Origin: Rhyacophila brunnea
Taxonomy: Eukaryota > Arthropoda > Insecta > Trichoptera > Rhyacophilidae
Length of the DNA stretch: 64,000 nucleotides
Assembly (NCBI GenBank): GCA_022495005.1
Contig: JAGYXB010001580.1
Coordinates: 558,001 to 622,000 of the forward strand
Direction of reading: 5' to 3'
A program made the translations under genes and the position numbers. Below are positions 47,408 through 58,215 of this stretch, one piece after another. Positions within the stretch are counted from its first letter, which is position 1. Each line of letters starts with the position of its first letter. The notes below the pieces were generated by a model, which searched no databases, was not told the DNA's origin, and was given only the letters and a program-made list of their open reading frames with translations.

Positions 47408-48912
47408 AATAAAAAACAATGTAGTCAAGGCTGTGAAAGTTCCATTAATATAGATCCAATAGTTTGTGTATTATAACCAAAAACATAGACAGACAGAAAT
47501 TTTTCTTCGTTGTGGATGTACGCTCCTTAGGTAGAACATATGGACACCACATGGTGCCTCTGAGAATCTATGTTGCTTTTCAGCTCTCTTTATGAAGTAC
47601 TATCTCACGTGATACGCACCCCATGTATTAAAAGTTGATATTTTTGTTACTTGTCCTGTCGAAATCGGGAAATTACAATATCTATTCTAACCTCCCATTG
47701 GTGGCGGCATTCATTAAGGTAAAATAAATCTTCAAAACCAAGATTCTTGCTGAAGATGAATTTAAAACCCGAAACGATTTACAGTTAATTCTTTTTAGCT
47801 TCACTTTTATTATAACAAAGTTTTTCACAATATTTTTGATGGGTACTAACTAGGCTTTACATTAGTTATTTCACACAAGTTAAGCAATATATAAATTACT
47901 ACCTGCACTCCAAGCTTTACTTTTTCTATTTTTATTCGATATAATCTAACTTCGTTGCGCCAATAAGAAAACAAACTATTGCCGTAGGGAAATATTATTT
48001 TAAATCGCTGCATCCTTTTAATTAAGTAAAGGGATTCGCTGTCTTCGTGCAAACACGTAGAGATAATAACTTATCTCGATCTTAGATATTATATGAAAAA
48101 TTATCTCTATATAGCTTTTATTAGCATCACCTTCAGGTATCATTAGTCATATTTTTATTTAAATTGATATTACTATAGCTGAGTATAGCATTAAATTATA
48201 ATGTCACAGTAGTGAAAAATCTTATTTTCATGTCTCTTTACAAATTTAAATCATAATACATGAAAAGCATGAACAGGGATCATTTAACTACAATTACTGT
48301 AAGTACACCTCCCTTACACAGTGATATTTTAACAGTTAAAATTCAAATGTTTCCTCGGCAATATTGTAAATGTTTTTTTCAGTCTCTTTGGTAGGGTTTT
48401 CAATTATTTTACAATATACACACTGTTGATAAATATGACCATACGAATTTTGCCGACAATTAGTATATCTTTGTATAATATAGTATTGCCAGTTTACTGC
48501 ATGTAAACATTCATTAGCACAGTGTTGTCACTGATAAATTATCATTGTATTTTTATTTTTGAGCAAGGATATTAAAATGTTATGAATAGTGACAGTCGTC
48601 AACCTCAAAAAATATTTAATTTTACAAGCAAACAATATTTTACTACAAAACAGATATAATAATATGTTTTAAGTATAAACAATATTCAATCAGTCGGGAT
48701 AGGCCGAATTTTATTTAATATCTCTATGGGATATGCCTATTGCTTGATAAAGGCTTTTCTAACTCAGTTTCTTAGACCCTAATTCTTTGCTGTCACTTAC
48801 TTCCGCTGAACTTGAGAAGTTTGTAGAGCCATCTCATTTATAGGCGACATTGTAATCGTTTAGTGCCTCTCTGGTACTAGAGTATTATTTTTTTTAAGTG
48901 TGTACACAATTT
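47408..48912. other. no recognisable feature
   Basis: AT-rich intron sequence. The open frame 47846-48052 has no known motif. Confidence 0.5.
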
Positions 48913-49144
48913 ACGCCCACGATGGCCTAGCGGCTCACGCGTCGACTTATAATGTCGTGTGTCCCAGGTTCGAATCGTGGATCTGGCGAATTCGCATATT
49001 GTTTTTCAATTTGTGTTTGGATTCAGAGTGTGGATCTAATATGTTGAACAAATGACTAAAACCCCATTTCTCGTAAAAACAAAAATCTGTTAATATAAAT
49101 CTCTAAACTGTGGAGCCCCATATTATTAGAATCGGACATGGTCA
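48913..49144 (+). mobile_element. tRNA-derived SINE, copy 7
   Basis: Complete but diverged: GCCCACGATGGCCTAGCGGC at the head, box B GGTTCGAATCGTGG, and the end ATCGGACATGGTC. Confidence 0.8.
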
Positions 49145-49340
49145 AAAGAAAGACGAAATTAAAATAAACTTATATATCGATCTATCATTTACCTTGGTTG
49201 TATTACAAATCTGGCCACCTTTTATTTATTGGAATTTAAACAACCTCAGTAAGCATAGTTATTAGTAATAATTTACACGAAGCACTGATGGATCCAATCC
49301 GACAATTGGACCAAAATCTCAGACCGATGGTTATTTTTTT
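49145..49340. other. no recognisable feature
   Basis: Short spacer between SINE copies 7 and 8. Confidence 0.4.
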
Positions 49341-49341
49341 T

Positions 49342-49535
49342 TCGACCATGTCCGATCCTAATAGGATCATATGGGCCTCTTCAGAGTAGAGGTTTGTGTT
49401 AACAGATTTTTGTTTTTACGAGAAATGGATGTCAGCCACTTGCTCAACCTATTAGGTCCATACCCTGACTCATACATAAATTGAAAAACAATATGTGTAC
49501 TTTCCAGACCCAGGATTCGAACCTGGGACCCACGG
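49342..49535 (-). mobile_element. tRNA-derived SINE, copy 8 (box A part missing)
   Basis: Minus-strand copy from GACCATGTCCGATCCTAATA to GGGACCCACGG, keeping box B but losing the box A part of the head. Confidence 0.8.
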
Positions 49536-50390
49536 GTTATTAATAAACTTTATATTTTATCATATTATACCATTCACACAAAAGATTATAAATAAAGCTA
49601 AAGAAAAGCTCTCGGCATTGACTTTGGACCGAAAAGCCGATTTGATAAGAAATGCAAACCCTCCAAACTGTCTTGAAATCAGAGAAAACTTTTGAAGGAA
49701 TGAATAAAATTAAATTTCTCGATTAAAAACTGCGTGTTTTTTTACCAACAGTAATTTTACCAACAGTAGTTTTTTGTAATAGTAAAACGGACCTTTACAT
49801 AGTTTTGCATAGTGATTCAATATTTCTAGCTACGCCACTGTTTGAGCGATAGCTTAAATGATAAGAACACTCATCTCGACTGCTAAAGGTGTGAGTTTTA
49901 ATTCCACTTTGTTCATTTTTTTCTAGTATTTTTATTGTCAATATACTTATTTGATTTTAAGGGTTTTTAAAAATATCTATTTGAATCTGACAATCTGAAA
50001 TCTTGTATATTTTATTCAGTATTGAATAAAAGAAAATTATTATAACATATTACTTACAATCTTGTTTGCGGTGCTCCAGGTTATGAAAATACGTGACGAT
50101 GATGCAAGTTGAGTAATCAAACCAGTTGCATAAAATTGCAGTGGTGCAAACAGCCTATTACATCAACTGAACGCATAACTAACAAAATGACTAACATGAG
50201 TTTTGCATTACTTTATCACTCACATTATGAAGAAGGATGAATGAGAAAAATAGTAAAAAATGAAAAATAAATAGTTTGAGTCAGCTCACGGCTGTATTCC
50301 ATGCTGGTTTGTTGGTTCTACTTGGACAGACATGTTTATTTTCAAATAGACCGTCATCTACTATCCTGTTGCCATTTTTCAATTTCAATT
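49536..50390. other. no gene; weak tRNA-like segment near 49845-49910
   Basis: AT-rich. GCGATAGCTTAAATGATAAG with GAGTTTTAATTCCAC about 45 bases later faintly recalls A and B boxes; I do not regard it as a tRNA gene. Confidence 0.35.
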
Positions 50391-50394
50391 GTTG

Positions 50395-50845
50395 TATCAT
50401 ATTAAGCTGAGGATATAGCGTCGTGACTTCGACTTCGGCTCATTGACTGGACGCCGCAAGCACTATGTAGATGGATTAGGATTTAACTCTATGTTGACTC
50501 CATAATTGATATCTCTCACAGATCTCTCGCAGTTTTACAGCCAGTCAACTTAGTCTGATTAGCTCTAACCCTTTTGATCAAACAGGTCCTCTATTTTAAA
50601 ACTGTACCTTACACTATCGAGATTCGTTTCTAGTTATCAAATGTTATACCTACCTGAACTGAACTCCTTTGGCAAGTTCATCTGGTTATTTGGTCGAACG
50701 AGTCATCTTATCTTGTTAATCTATTTTTGTGTACCGTTCTGTTAATATTGATTTAATCTCTGTAAACTCACGTGTTACTATTTTAGAAATAGTATAGCAT
50801 ACTATTAACTGGCGACCAACATAGCCCAAAGTGATTATATGTTAT
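50395..50845 (+). mobile_element. possible solo LTR with primer-binding-site remnant
   Basis: A 420-bp non-repetitive-looking block ends at ACTGGCGACCAACATAGCCC (50808-50827). This resembles a decayed TGGCGCCCAACGTGGGGC-type tRNA primer-binding site that follows the 5' LTR of Ty3-like retrotransposons. No second LTR and no gag/pol were seen. Confidence 0.3.
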
Positions 50846-50989
50846 AAATAAATAAATAAAACCATCCTTTAAGGATAATTAAACAATAACACTTGCCTTT
50901 CACTATCACAAAGAAATACTTAGTCTATCGTGAAGTTAATTATAAGTTTTAGTCTATTTTTGGTACTCATTGTACTTATTATCAAACTA

Positions 50990-51180
50990 TTCCCGTATTA
51001 TGCAAAGAGCCTACTGCGCAACAGTGGGGATTCCGCGGAATACCAGTTGGGGAACACTGCTGTAAAGCATCACACTACCCTTATCAATTGGTAGCGGGCC
51101 TGCCAAAGAACCTGGCCTGTGGCCCCGTGCCATGGTGTGGGAGCCATGATTTTAGCACTACCTATTACTTTCTGAATATT
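50990..51180. repeat. hAT family 1-related fragment
   Basis: TTCCGCGGAATACCAGTTGG followed by GGAACACTG, then GTGTGGGAGCCATGA, resemble the end and interior of the elements at 3487 and 15087 (TTCCGCGGAA, GGGAGCCATGACC). No intact terminus pair. Confidence 0.45.
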
Positions 51181-51451
51181 AATTGGGTTAGGTTAGGTAC
51201 CGAAGGTACATACTTAAATCCAATAGAATTTAATACAATAAAATTTTATTTTACAAAATGTTAATATTAATTATATTAAATTTTACTAGATGGTGTATTT
51301 GTCATAATATTATCCAAACTACAAAAGTAAACGTTTGTTTCTGCTAAGTATTTAAATCACAAAAAGAGACGGAGTCCTTCCTATTTCTCACGTTGTCAAT
51401 ATTTCAATAATACCCATTTTTAAAACTATATTAACTTAGATAACTTTACTT

Positions 51452-51686
51452 CAGCGCTCCAAATAGAAAATTTTACGAACCGGAGCGCTCGATAATTTTT
51501 CGAAAATATTAACATAGTTATCTAATTTCATGTATATTTTATAAAATAAGTGTGTTACATTTTTTGTTATTGTGGCCTATCTATATCAGACGGTCAAATT
51601 AAATTTTCCACGAGACGGAGCGATAACTTTCTGATTTCAAGAACCGGAACGGCTCTCCGGTGCGTTCCGATCCATTTCGAGTCCTG
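51452..51686. mobile_element. hAT MITE, family 2 copy A (235 bp)
   Basis: Ends CAGCGCTCC and GAGTCCTG with extended subterminal similarity (GAACCGGAGCGCTC and GAACCGGAACGGCTCTCCG) are flanked by a perfect 8-bp duplication CTTTACTT (51444-51451 and 51687-51694). The sister copy is at 59458-59679. Confidence 0.85.
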
Positions 51687-51694
51687 CTTTACTT

Positions 51695-52106
51695 AACCTA
51701 ACAGGCTATTAAATATAATATATTTTGTAAATAAACGAGTTTATAACATGTCTTCAGGAATTAATATCAGTAAATAATAATGAAATTAAAACCATTTTAG
51801 GTAGGTACAAAAAATATTCAAATTGGACCCATTTAACAGTAATATTTAATTGTGAATTTCGTACAAATTTAATAAAAACGATGCGTGAATTACGAGATTC
51901 TAATTAATTATTCTATTATTATTTTTGAATAATTTTATGCTGTTCTAATAAACTTAACACGTGATTTTATTATGAGCGAATTACTTTCTAATATACGGAT
52001 GATAACCTGGGGTTATTACTCCGTGACCAAATGCGGTAAGGACTTCAACACGGATTTACAATATGCACCCGTATTACGATGTGGCAATAGATCGTTAAAG
52101 ACTTAC
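51695..52106. other. start of intron 1, no element recognised
   Basis: AT-rich sequence next to the exon 1 donor. No repeat partner in the window. Confidence 0.45.
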
Positions 52107-52209
52107 CAAAATCTTCGTCGTCTGCTGCAGCGTTCTGTGGCACGATAATCAATGCTGCCAACATCGTCGCAAAAAGGGCGGCAAATGACACTTTCATGAC
52201 GGCCGCCAT
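52107..52209 (-). CDS. chitin-binding mucin, exon 1: signal peptide
   Basis: The first coding exon starts at ATG 52209-52207 in a strong insect context (AAAATGG) and ends at donor G|GTAAGT. It encodes MAAVMKVSFAALFATMLAAL and then IIVPQNAAADDEDF: two short charged/polar residues, a hydrophobic core (about residues 7-23) and an AAA cleavage motif near residue 29, a classic secretory signal peptide. An in-frame ATG at codon 5 could also start it. The exon ends one base into codon 35, matching the two bases at the start of exon 2. The chitin-binding exons begin 28.6 kb away. The join rests on phase, strand and the need for a secretion signal, with no other plausible exon seen between; transcript data would settle it. 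Confidence 0.8.
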
Positions 52210-52289
52210 TTTAAAATTTTCCTTTCGAAAGACGGATCCAATCGGCCAGGGGTGGCTATTCCTTCATATGAATTTTAACCACCAAATTC
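52210..52289 (-). promoter_or_regulatory. 5' UTR of chitin-binding mucin with upstream acceptor
   Basis: About 80 bases upstream of the ATG, a polypyrimidine-like stretch ending TTTGTTTCAG (acceptor at 52291-52290) could open the exon, implying a further non-coding exon upstream. A GTAAGT donor at 52378-52373 is a candidate partner. I cannot locate a TATA box or initiator with confidence. Confidence 0.4.
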
Positions 52290-52379
52290 CTGAAACAAAT
52301 AAAAAAGAATTATTGATTATTAGAAAAATCGTAATATTAGCTCAAAGTGAGATTCAAATAATATATACATCACTTACAA

Positions 52380-52595
52380 GTAAGCTTGCCGGAAAATGAA
52401 GATACCAACCCAAAGACCAACCTTGCAGATAGAAGACAAAGATGGTAGGCATAAATTGACAGAATTTTAAAACACATAAAATAGTGTAACAAGTTATTAA
52501 AAAAATATCTGCAAGATTTGTATTTGGGTCGGTAGTTTAGGGATTAGATATGGCGAGCAGGCGATAGTAGTATGTGTGTTCGGACCACCCTAGGT
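52380..52595. other. candidate promoter region, nothing definite
   Basis: Region just upstream of the mucin gene on its strand. It may hold the transcription start but shows no decisive motif. Confidence 0.3.
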
Positions 52596-52597
52596 AA

Positions 52598-52800
52598 AAC
52601 AAGAAGGTCTTTTTTCATCGAGGATTGACCGTAATATAAGTATTATGTCAGAATAGCAATCAGGCACAGTTTCGTTCACGCAAATCAAACTAGGAAAGTT
52701 GCTCCTAGGACACTCATAGCACAATATTAATGGGTGCCTAACGTTCGTTACGCCATGGTATATCCGTGCATAATGGGTGGTGAAGGTAAAATCAAAGTTC
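52598..52800 (+). repeat. R1-like LINE 3' region fragment
   Basis: Parallels the 3' part of 24430-24600: AAGGTCTTTT, GAGGATTGACCGTAATA, GGAAAGTTGCTCCTAGGACA, CGTTCGTTACGCCATGGTAT and GCATAATGGGTG all have close counterparts there. Non-coding here. Confidence 0.65.
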
Positions 52801-54090
52801 AGAAACATTTTCAAGTTATATTATAAAATGTATGCATTTTCAATAATGCGTATTGCGTGTAAGTTAAACTAATTAATAATCTGTCATGAATCATGTTTAT
52901 TTGCACTTAAATATGCATTAAAATATGAGGCATAATGAACCTGCATTAAATAATAATTCAATAAACAACGCTTTTTGATTTATATTCATTTTAAAATGTC
53001 AGAACTCAAATTTAATGTAAAATTTAATATTGATATAGCTTTTAAAAGCTTATCAATATGTCTGCATCGCATTGAGAATAATGCAAGATGCATTTTAAAA
53101 TCGTGATTTTCGATTGAACTAAAAAGGATAATATTATGATGAATTTAATATGAGCAATATTTTTAAAAGGTTTACTTTGTATCATTTTGTTATAGCATCC
53201 GATTCCGTACAACGGTTAAAAATTAATAATATAGGATATTTGGGAACTAATTTTGCACATTATGTCTACTTTGTAGGAATGATGTATATTCTATTACAAT
53301 TCTCTAGCATGACAGCATTTTGATGTTTAACATGGGAAAATATAAAATATTTATTTAATCTCTCATACCAAAATAATTGACCACATTTATTCACAAGTTA
53401 TTCTAAAACTATTATAAATTTACTAACTGTGATACCTACAGATACAAATTAATTATCAGTTCAACATTACAAATCTTAAATTTGGATTGACCACTTTTTT
53501 CACGGCAAATAATGTTTGATAATACGGATTCTCAGTTGCGACTTTAGGTACGCGGAGGCCTGAGGCGCTAATAGATGGAGGCCTCCTTGTAAAAACCTTG
53601 CCTACGCAGTAAATCACAATTGAATAATAAAATATGATAATAGTTATGTTGATATGATGTTTGGAAAACATCGTTTACCCCGTTTGTGAAAAATACGTCT
53701 TTTATTTCTATTTACTTTCACTTTCTGATGAAGCGACCTCATCATTTGGTTCGCGGAAAACCACCTCAATGAATTGAAGTGTCTCCTTCAGAATATAAAA
53801 TTAAGTTCATGGCTAATCGAATGGTTTAGATTTTTCTTTCTCCATTTTCTAAACAATGCAGCAAGCATAAAGTAAACAAATCAATTGTAAAAAAAAAAAA
53901 AAAGTGAAATTGTAATATAACTTTATAACTTTTGTTTGCTATCATGTTCGCAGGTTTGATTTTTAATGAACCCACTTTTACGCGGCATGTCGGATAGCAA
54001 GAGTCACATATAACTAGATGATGCATGATTTTCATGCAAATTAAAAAGAAAGTAATATCTGTCACATTAGAAAAAATCATTTTGTAGAAA
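52801..54090. other. no recognisable feature
   Basis: AT-rich. A GC-richer patch at 53520-53600 is open on the minus strand but not recognisable. Confidence 0.45.
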
Positions 54091-54091
54091 A

Positions 54092-54150
54092 AATACGACA
54101 CCCGACGGGACTTGAACCTGTATCTGCTGGATTCATGTCAACATTATCAC
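54092..54150 (-). repeat. tRNA-like sequence, left arm of inverted pair
   Basis: The minus strand reads AGCAGATACAGGTTCAAGTC then CCGTCGGGTGTCGTATTTT, a box B half of a tRNA-like sequence. It is nearly the exact reverse complement of 54249-54287. Box A is not obvious here. Confidence 0.5.
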
Positions 54151-54210
54151 GCAATTCGATAAGCATTTCATGTAACAACTACTAGTTCAAATCGTCGTAG
54201 TTCAATAACA

Positions 54211-54290
54211 TGCCCGTAGCTTAATTGGAAAAGCATACTGGCGCAAATCTAGCAGATACAGGTTCAAGTCCCGTCGAGTATCGTATTTTA
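54211..54290 (+). repeat. tRNA-like sequence, right arm of inverted pair
   Basis: CCCGTAGCTTAATTGGAAAAG (box A style), CTGGCGCAAATCTAGCAG and ACAGGTTCAAGTCCCGTC (box B style) resemble most of a tRNA, but the 5' and 3' acceptor strands do not pair well. The tail runs into TATTTTATT and then repeat family A. Confidence 0.5.
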
Positions 54291-54297
54291 TTACCAC

Positions 54298-54770
54298 GTT
54301 TTTCTTAGCTCGTATTCTTGTTTGTCCGGTGGTTGTTTATCCAGTACAAATCTTGCAATCGATTTTTAACTAACTTCCCGACTAGCTAGACATTTGAAAC
54401 TTTTAGAATATATCTGAACACGATGCCAATGCATTCTTATAATACTTTTAGCCATCTTTAAGTAGAATTGAATTCATTTTCAGTTAATTCTGTTTTGTAT
54501 GAAAAGTTATTTTGGAAGAAATCCGTAATCCAATCCACTATTATTGGTTGCTAAGGGGGTGGTCCTAGCAACTAAATTAATAATATATACGTGCGTTACT
54601 ATGGAAATCAAAATGACATTTCAGTATTCTATATTTGTTTGTTGCAAAATAGCAAAAAAATCATTTGTTGACAATTGCCTTATTTGTCCTAAATTATTAA
54701 TACATAGAATTTTTAAGTTTGTATGATTCAACACAAAATTTAAAAACGTGGTATATAAAAAGTTCTTTTT
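54298..54770 (+). repeat. repeat family A, uninterrupted copy (empty site)
   Basis: About 470 bp from CTTAGCTCGTATTCTTG to TTTATCTTGTAATTATT. At 54446-54453 it has a single CTTTTAGC where the copy at 6590 carries the 2.9-kb hAT. ACCACGTTTTT near the start and AAAAACGTGGT near the end are inverted. Confidence 0.75.
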
Positions 54771-54789
54771 ATCTTGTAATTATTTTTCT

Positions 54790-55985
54790 ATAAAATGATT
54801 TTTTCTAGTATGTATAATCATGCATGAGATATTTTCAAATTATGTATATTTAGCTGAGTTGATTCATTTGAATTAAGACTAATGAAATTAATAAGTCGTA
54901 ATAGCATAAATACGTGGTATCTTAGCCATAAATTTTAATATTCTATCATCACTTCTCATTTCAAAGTAGACGCCGTTTAAGTATTCAATAATCAAAAAAG
55001 CAATTATTATATTTCTTCACTTGATTGGTGAAACATTTTCGTTTAATACTTTGAAATATGTGTCTAATTTACCAGTCATTATTGTTATATGATCATCGAG
55101 CTTTACAAATGCCACGTCATCTCACACACAAAAGCCCTTTGTCAAATCATTTCTCGGAAAGCTCTTCGAAAGAGTATCTGATTGCTGATCGAAAGGGCGA
55201 GGGCGAGTGAATAAAATTAATGAACTGAAATGATGTAAACAAACTTTCGTTTATTTTTAACGAAATGGAAAATGACAAGTGGTTTCTTGGCATATCTATA
55301 TTTAGCTGAACTTTACTAGCAAGCTTTCGACTCAACTTTGAGTTCAACATATTTAAGATGTTTTTTTGTCATTCGATTTTTTTCTTTTTCTGGTTCTGCT
55401 GTCACCACTGGTTAGACACATCATCAGACACCATCTTCATCACCTCGTGCCTTGATCCAGGTGCTCTGTATATTGATTAACAGCTGATGTCTAAAGTGCC
55501 GCCAATAATTAGAGTTAAAATGCCATATTCTGACATCTAAATTTAAAATGATGCATAAATTCATCACCTTCTATTTAATATTATTTCTTTTCGATTAAAC
55601 AGTCAAATATAATAAAAATCATCATGAAAGTCACCATAAAAATAAGGGTCCGAACGTTATATTTTTTTTTTATTACTTACCACTAGAACAGGCCACGATG
55701 CCAAATCATAGTAGTATATGTAGTGAAACCTTATAGTAGTATTATAATGGAACAATTTAACCATAAACATGTGCAGATGCGATTTTTTCTAGTGCACACG
55801 AGTTAGTCAGGACCAATGTGATTATTGTTACGGTTGCTAACGTCCGTTGTACTTACTATATTTCATCATTTTCTCTCGCTCAATGTACCTCGCTGTGTCT
55901 CGTTTTGTAACAAATCTATTTAACCTCATGGTAATTTAGTAAGTTGATAGTAATGAAATAATCACATAAATAATCAGGCTCATAA
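54790..55985. other. no recognisable feature
   Basis: AT-rich intergenic sequence. Open frames here have no recognisable motifs. Confidence 0.5.
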
Positions 55986-55989
55986 CGAC

Positions 55990-56072
55990 ATAGTGTGACC
56001 CCACCGGGAATTGAACCCGAACCTCATGTATGAGAAGTCAGTGCACCCTGCATTGGATGACAAAGGCCCCTC
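55990..56072 (-). repeat. tRNA-like sequence
   Basis: The minus strand reads GGGTTCAATTCCCGGTGGGG, a good box B, preceded by CAGGGTGCACTGACTTCTC; the box A is degenerate. Probably a SINE head or tRNA pseudogene. Confidence 0.4.
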
Positions 56073-56770
56073 ACAAATGCATTGTGGTACTCAACCCAGT
56101 GACGTCCCGTAAAGTTAGTCAAACTATGAACTACTTAGGTGTGGCACATTGTAATGGGTAGCAAGTAAAGTAATTAATCGCTTAGTATCGAGTAGTCATT
56201 ACTGATATTAAATAATCGTTCTCATAAAATTATATTCAATAATATTAAATTTAATTCATTTATGGTAAATGGAAATGGCACACGCGAGAGGATTCAAGTT
56301 TCACCAGCGGTGATATCTTTAAGTCATCCAACCAAGCCTATAAACCAACTCCCAACCGCTTCCTTGTTGAATCCGGTTCCGTTGAAGATATAATACGACT
56401 GGCAAGACACTGAAGATGGAATGGAGTGGAGTAACCAGTATAAAAACGGCCCATACCAGATATAAACCAAAATTATTGCTATATATATGAAAATACGTAA
56501 ATAAAAATATCCACAGTGCAATTCAAAAATAAACTCATGAACAAAGTAGATTATACTTTGCACTACTTGATTAGAGAGAGTAATACTAACTTATTGTATT
56601 ACAACACTTGATAACGATTAATTAACATGGTTGAATCGGTAGGTAACTATAGAAAAACCAATACCCCATGAATTTGCAGCACTAATTGCATAGTTTGTAA
56701 ATTAAAAAAAAAAACAATGTGAATGAAGGCTTTGAAAAGGTCTTGCTAAAAGTAGAATTTTTAATGACTC
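56073..56770. other. no recognisable feature
   Basis: AT-rich intergenic sequence. Confidence 0.5.
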
Positions 56771-56774
56771 TTTT

Positions 56775-57373
56775 TATTTGTTACGCCATGGTATACGCTC
56801 AAGAGGGTGTGTAAATGTGGTGGAGAAAAATCATATGTGGCACATTACACAAAACTTATTATCATTTTCTATTTTCCTTTTTTCCTACTCACCATTTATT
56901 AATAAATTTAGTTTTACGACGTTTTTATTGTATTCGCAGTATAAATTTTATCTTATTTGTCCAAGATTTGTATTGGACGATTGAAGATTTTTAACTAACT
57001 TCTCGACTAGTTTAGTCGACATTTAAAACTTTTAGAATATATCAGAACACGACGACAATGCATTCTTTTAATACTATTAGCCATTTTTAAGCAGAATTGA
57101 ATTCATTTTCAGTTAATTCTGTTTAGATGGAAAGTTATTATTGTTGGTTGCTAAGGGGGTCCTAGTAACTAAATTATTAATATATACGTGCGTTACTATG
57201 AAAATCAATACGAAATGTCAAAATGACATTTCAGTATTATATATTTATTCAGTATTTCTATCAAGTACAATAAAAAGTTTTTATTAAGACATAGAATTAT
57301 CAAGTTTATATGATTCAACAGAAAATTTAAAAACTTGGTATGTAAAAAGTTGTTTTTATCTTGTAATTATTTC
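56775..57373 (+). repeat. R1-like scrap followed by repeat family A, degraded copy
   Basis: TTACGCCATGGTATACGCTC at 56780 matches the R1-like 3' regions at 24560 and 52750. From about 56925 the sequence follows family A with many changes (GAACACGACGACAATGCATT, ACGTGCGTTACTATG, TTTTTATCTTGTAATTATTT). Confidence 0.6.
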
Positions 57374-58148
57374 GATTTAACCCGAATATTATAGAACAAA
57401 TTGGAGTACGTCAATTATTATTATTATTATATACTGCACATATATTATAACTCACTGGTAGTCAATAAAATTTTTAGTTAAAGGTATCAGGTAGGTATTA
57501 GGTCAAAAGGTATAACCTACAAATTTAATATAATATGTACGAAAGGTACAAAATATGGTTACGTTACTTTTAGTTCACATTCGGCACCATAAGGTTCACT
57601 TCTCATGAAAAGGCACGGTTGCTTATGGGAATGTCGCAGGCGTTTTGCTAGTCACGCGATAATCTTTACGCTTGCATTTTATTTGCAAGTCGCTGCGTTT
57701 TAACCTAAGTTCAAGTTTAATCTCTAGAACAGTACTGTATTACTTTGATATTTTCAAGTTTAATTCGTTGAATAATTTTGTCTAACCGTATCTAAAAAGC
57801 ACATTATTTTATATTACCTAGCATGTCTGGAAACGTGTGTTATATTATGTTTCTGCCTTCTGGCATAATATGGTGGTATACTTTGATGCACTCTATATGT
57901 AGTTGTAACGACCAAGATTGTGTAGTTTAATATGATTAAATTGCACAAAAATATACCATGTAGGTATTATATATAAATTGTATTTATTTTTAAAATATCA
58001 GTAAACTCAGAAATATACTTAAAAAATGAATTATAGTCTCACAAATAATTAAATGTAATAAAACTTATTATTGATAAAGTATTGGTTACCTACTTTATTG
58101 TATTAATTTATTATATGGGTTAGAATTAGCTGTATTTGTTGTCAGTGT
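57374..58148. other. no recognisable feature
   Basis: AT-rich with a slightly GC-richer patch at 57580-57720. Nothing identified. Confidence 0.5.
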
Positions 58149-58215
58149 ATATTTACCTTTTGGTGAGTGTAAATAGTGTCTGAAGATGCCGAAAGGCGAA
58201 ACCCAGATCGCGAAA
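58140..58215 (+). other. hammerhead-core-like motif (speculative)
   Basis: CTGAAGA, then a GCC-GAAA-GGC hairpin, then GAAAC matches the order of the hammerhead ribozyme core (CUGANGA, stem II, GAAA). A TATTTAC...GTAAATA hairpin just upstream follows a GTA triplet. Stem III does not pair well, so a working ribozyme is doubtful. The motif could belong to the terminal repeat of a decayed retroelement. Confidence 0.25.

Larger units (their letters stand above)
23468..52106 (-). other. intron 1 of chitin-binding mucin (28.6 kb, transposon-filled)
   Basis: Phase-1 intron between donor G|GTAAGT (52106-52101) and acceptor TTCTTTGCAG (23468). It is far larger than introns 2 and 3 and holds most mobile elements listed between these coordinates. 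No additional coding exon of the gene was recognised in it, although a small one could be missed. Confidence 0.75.
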
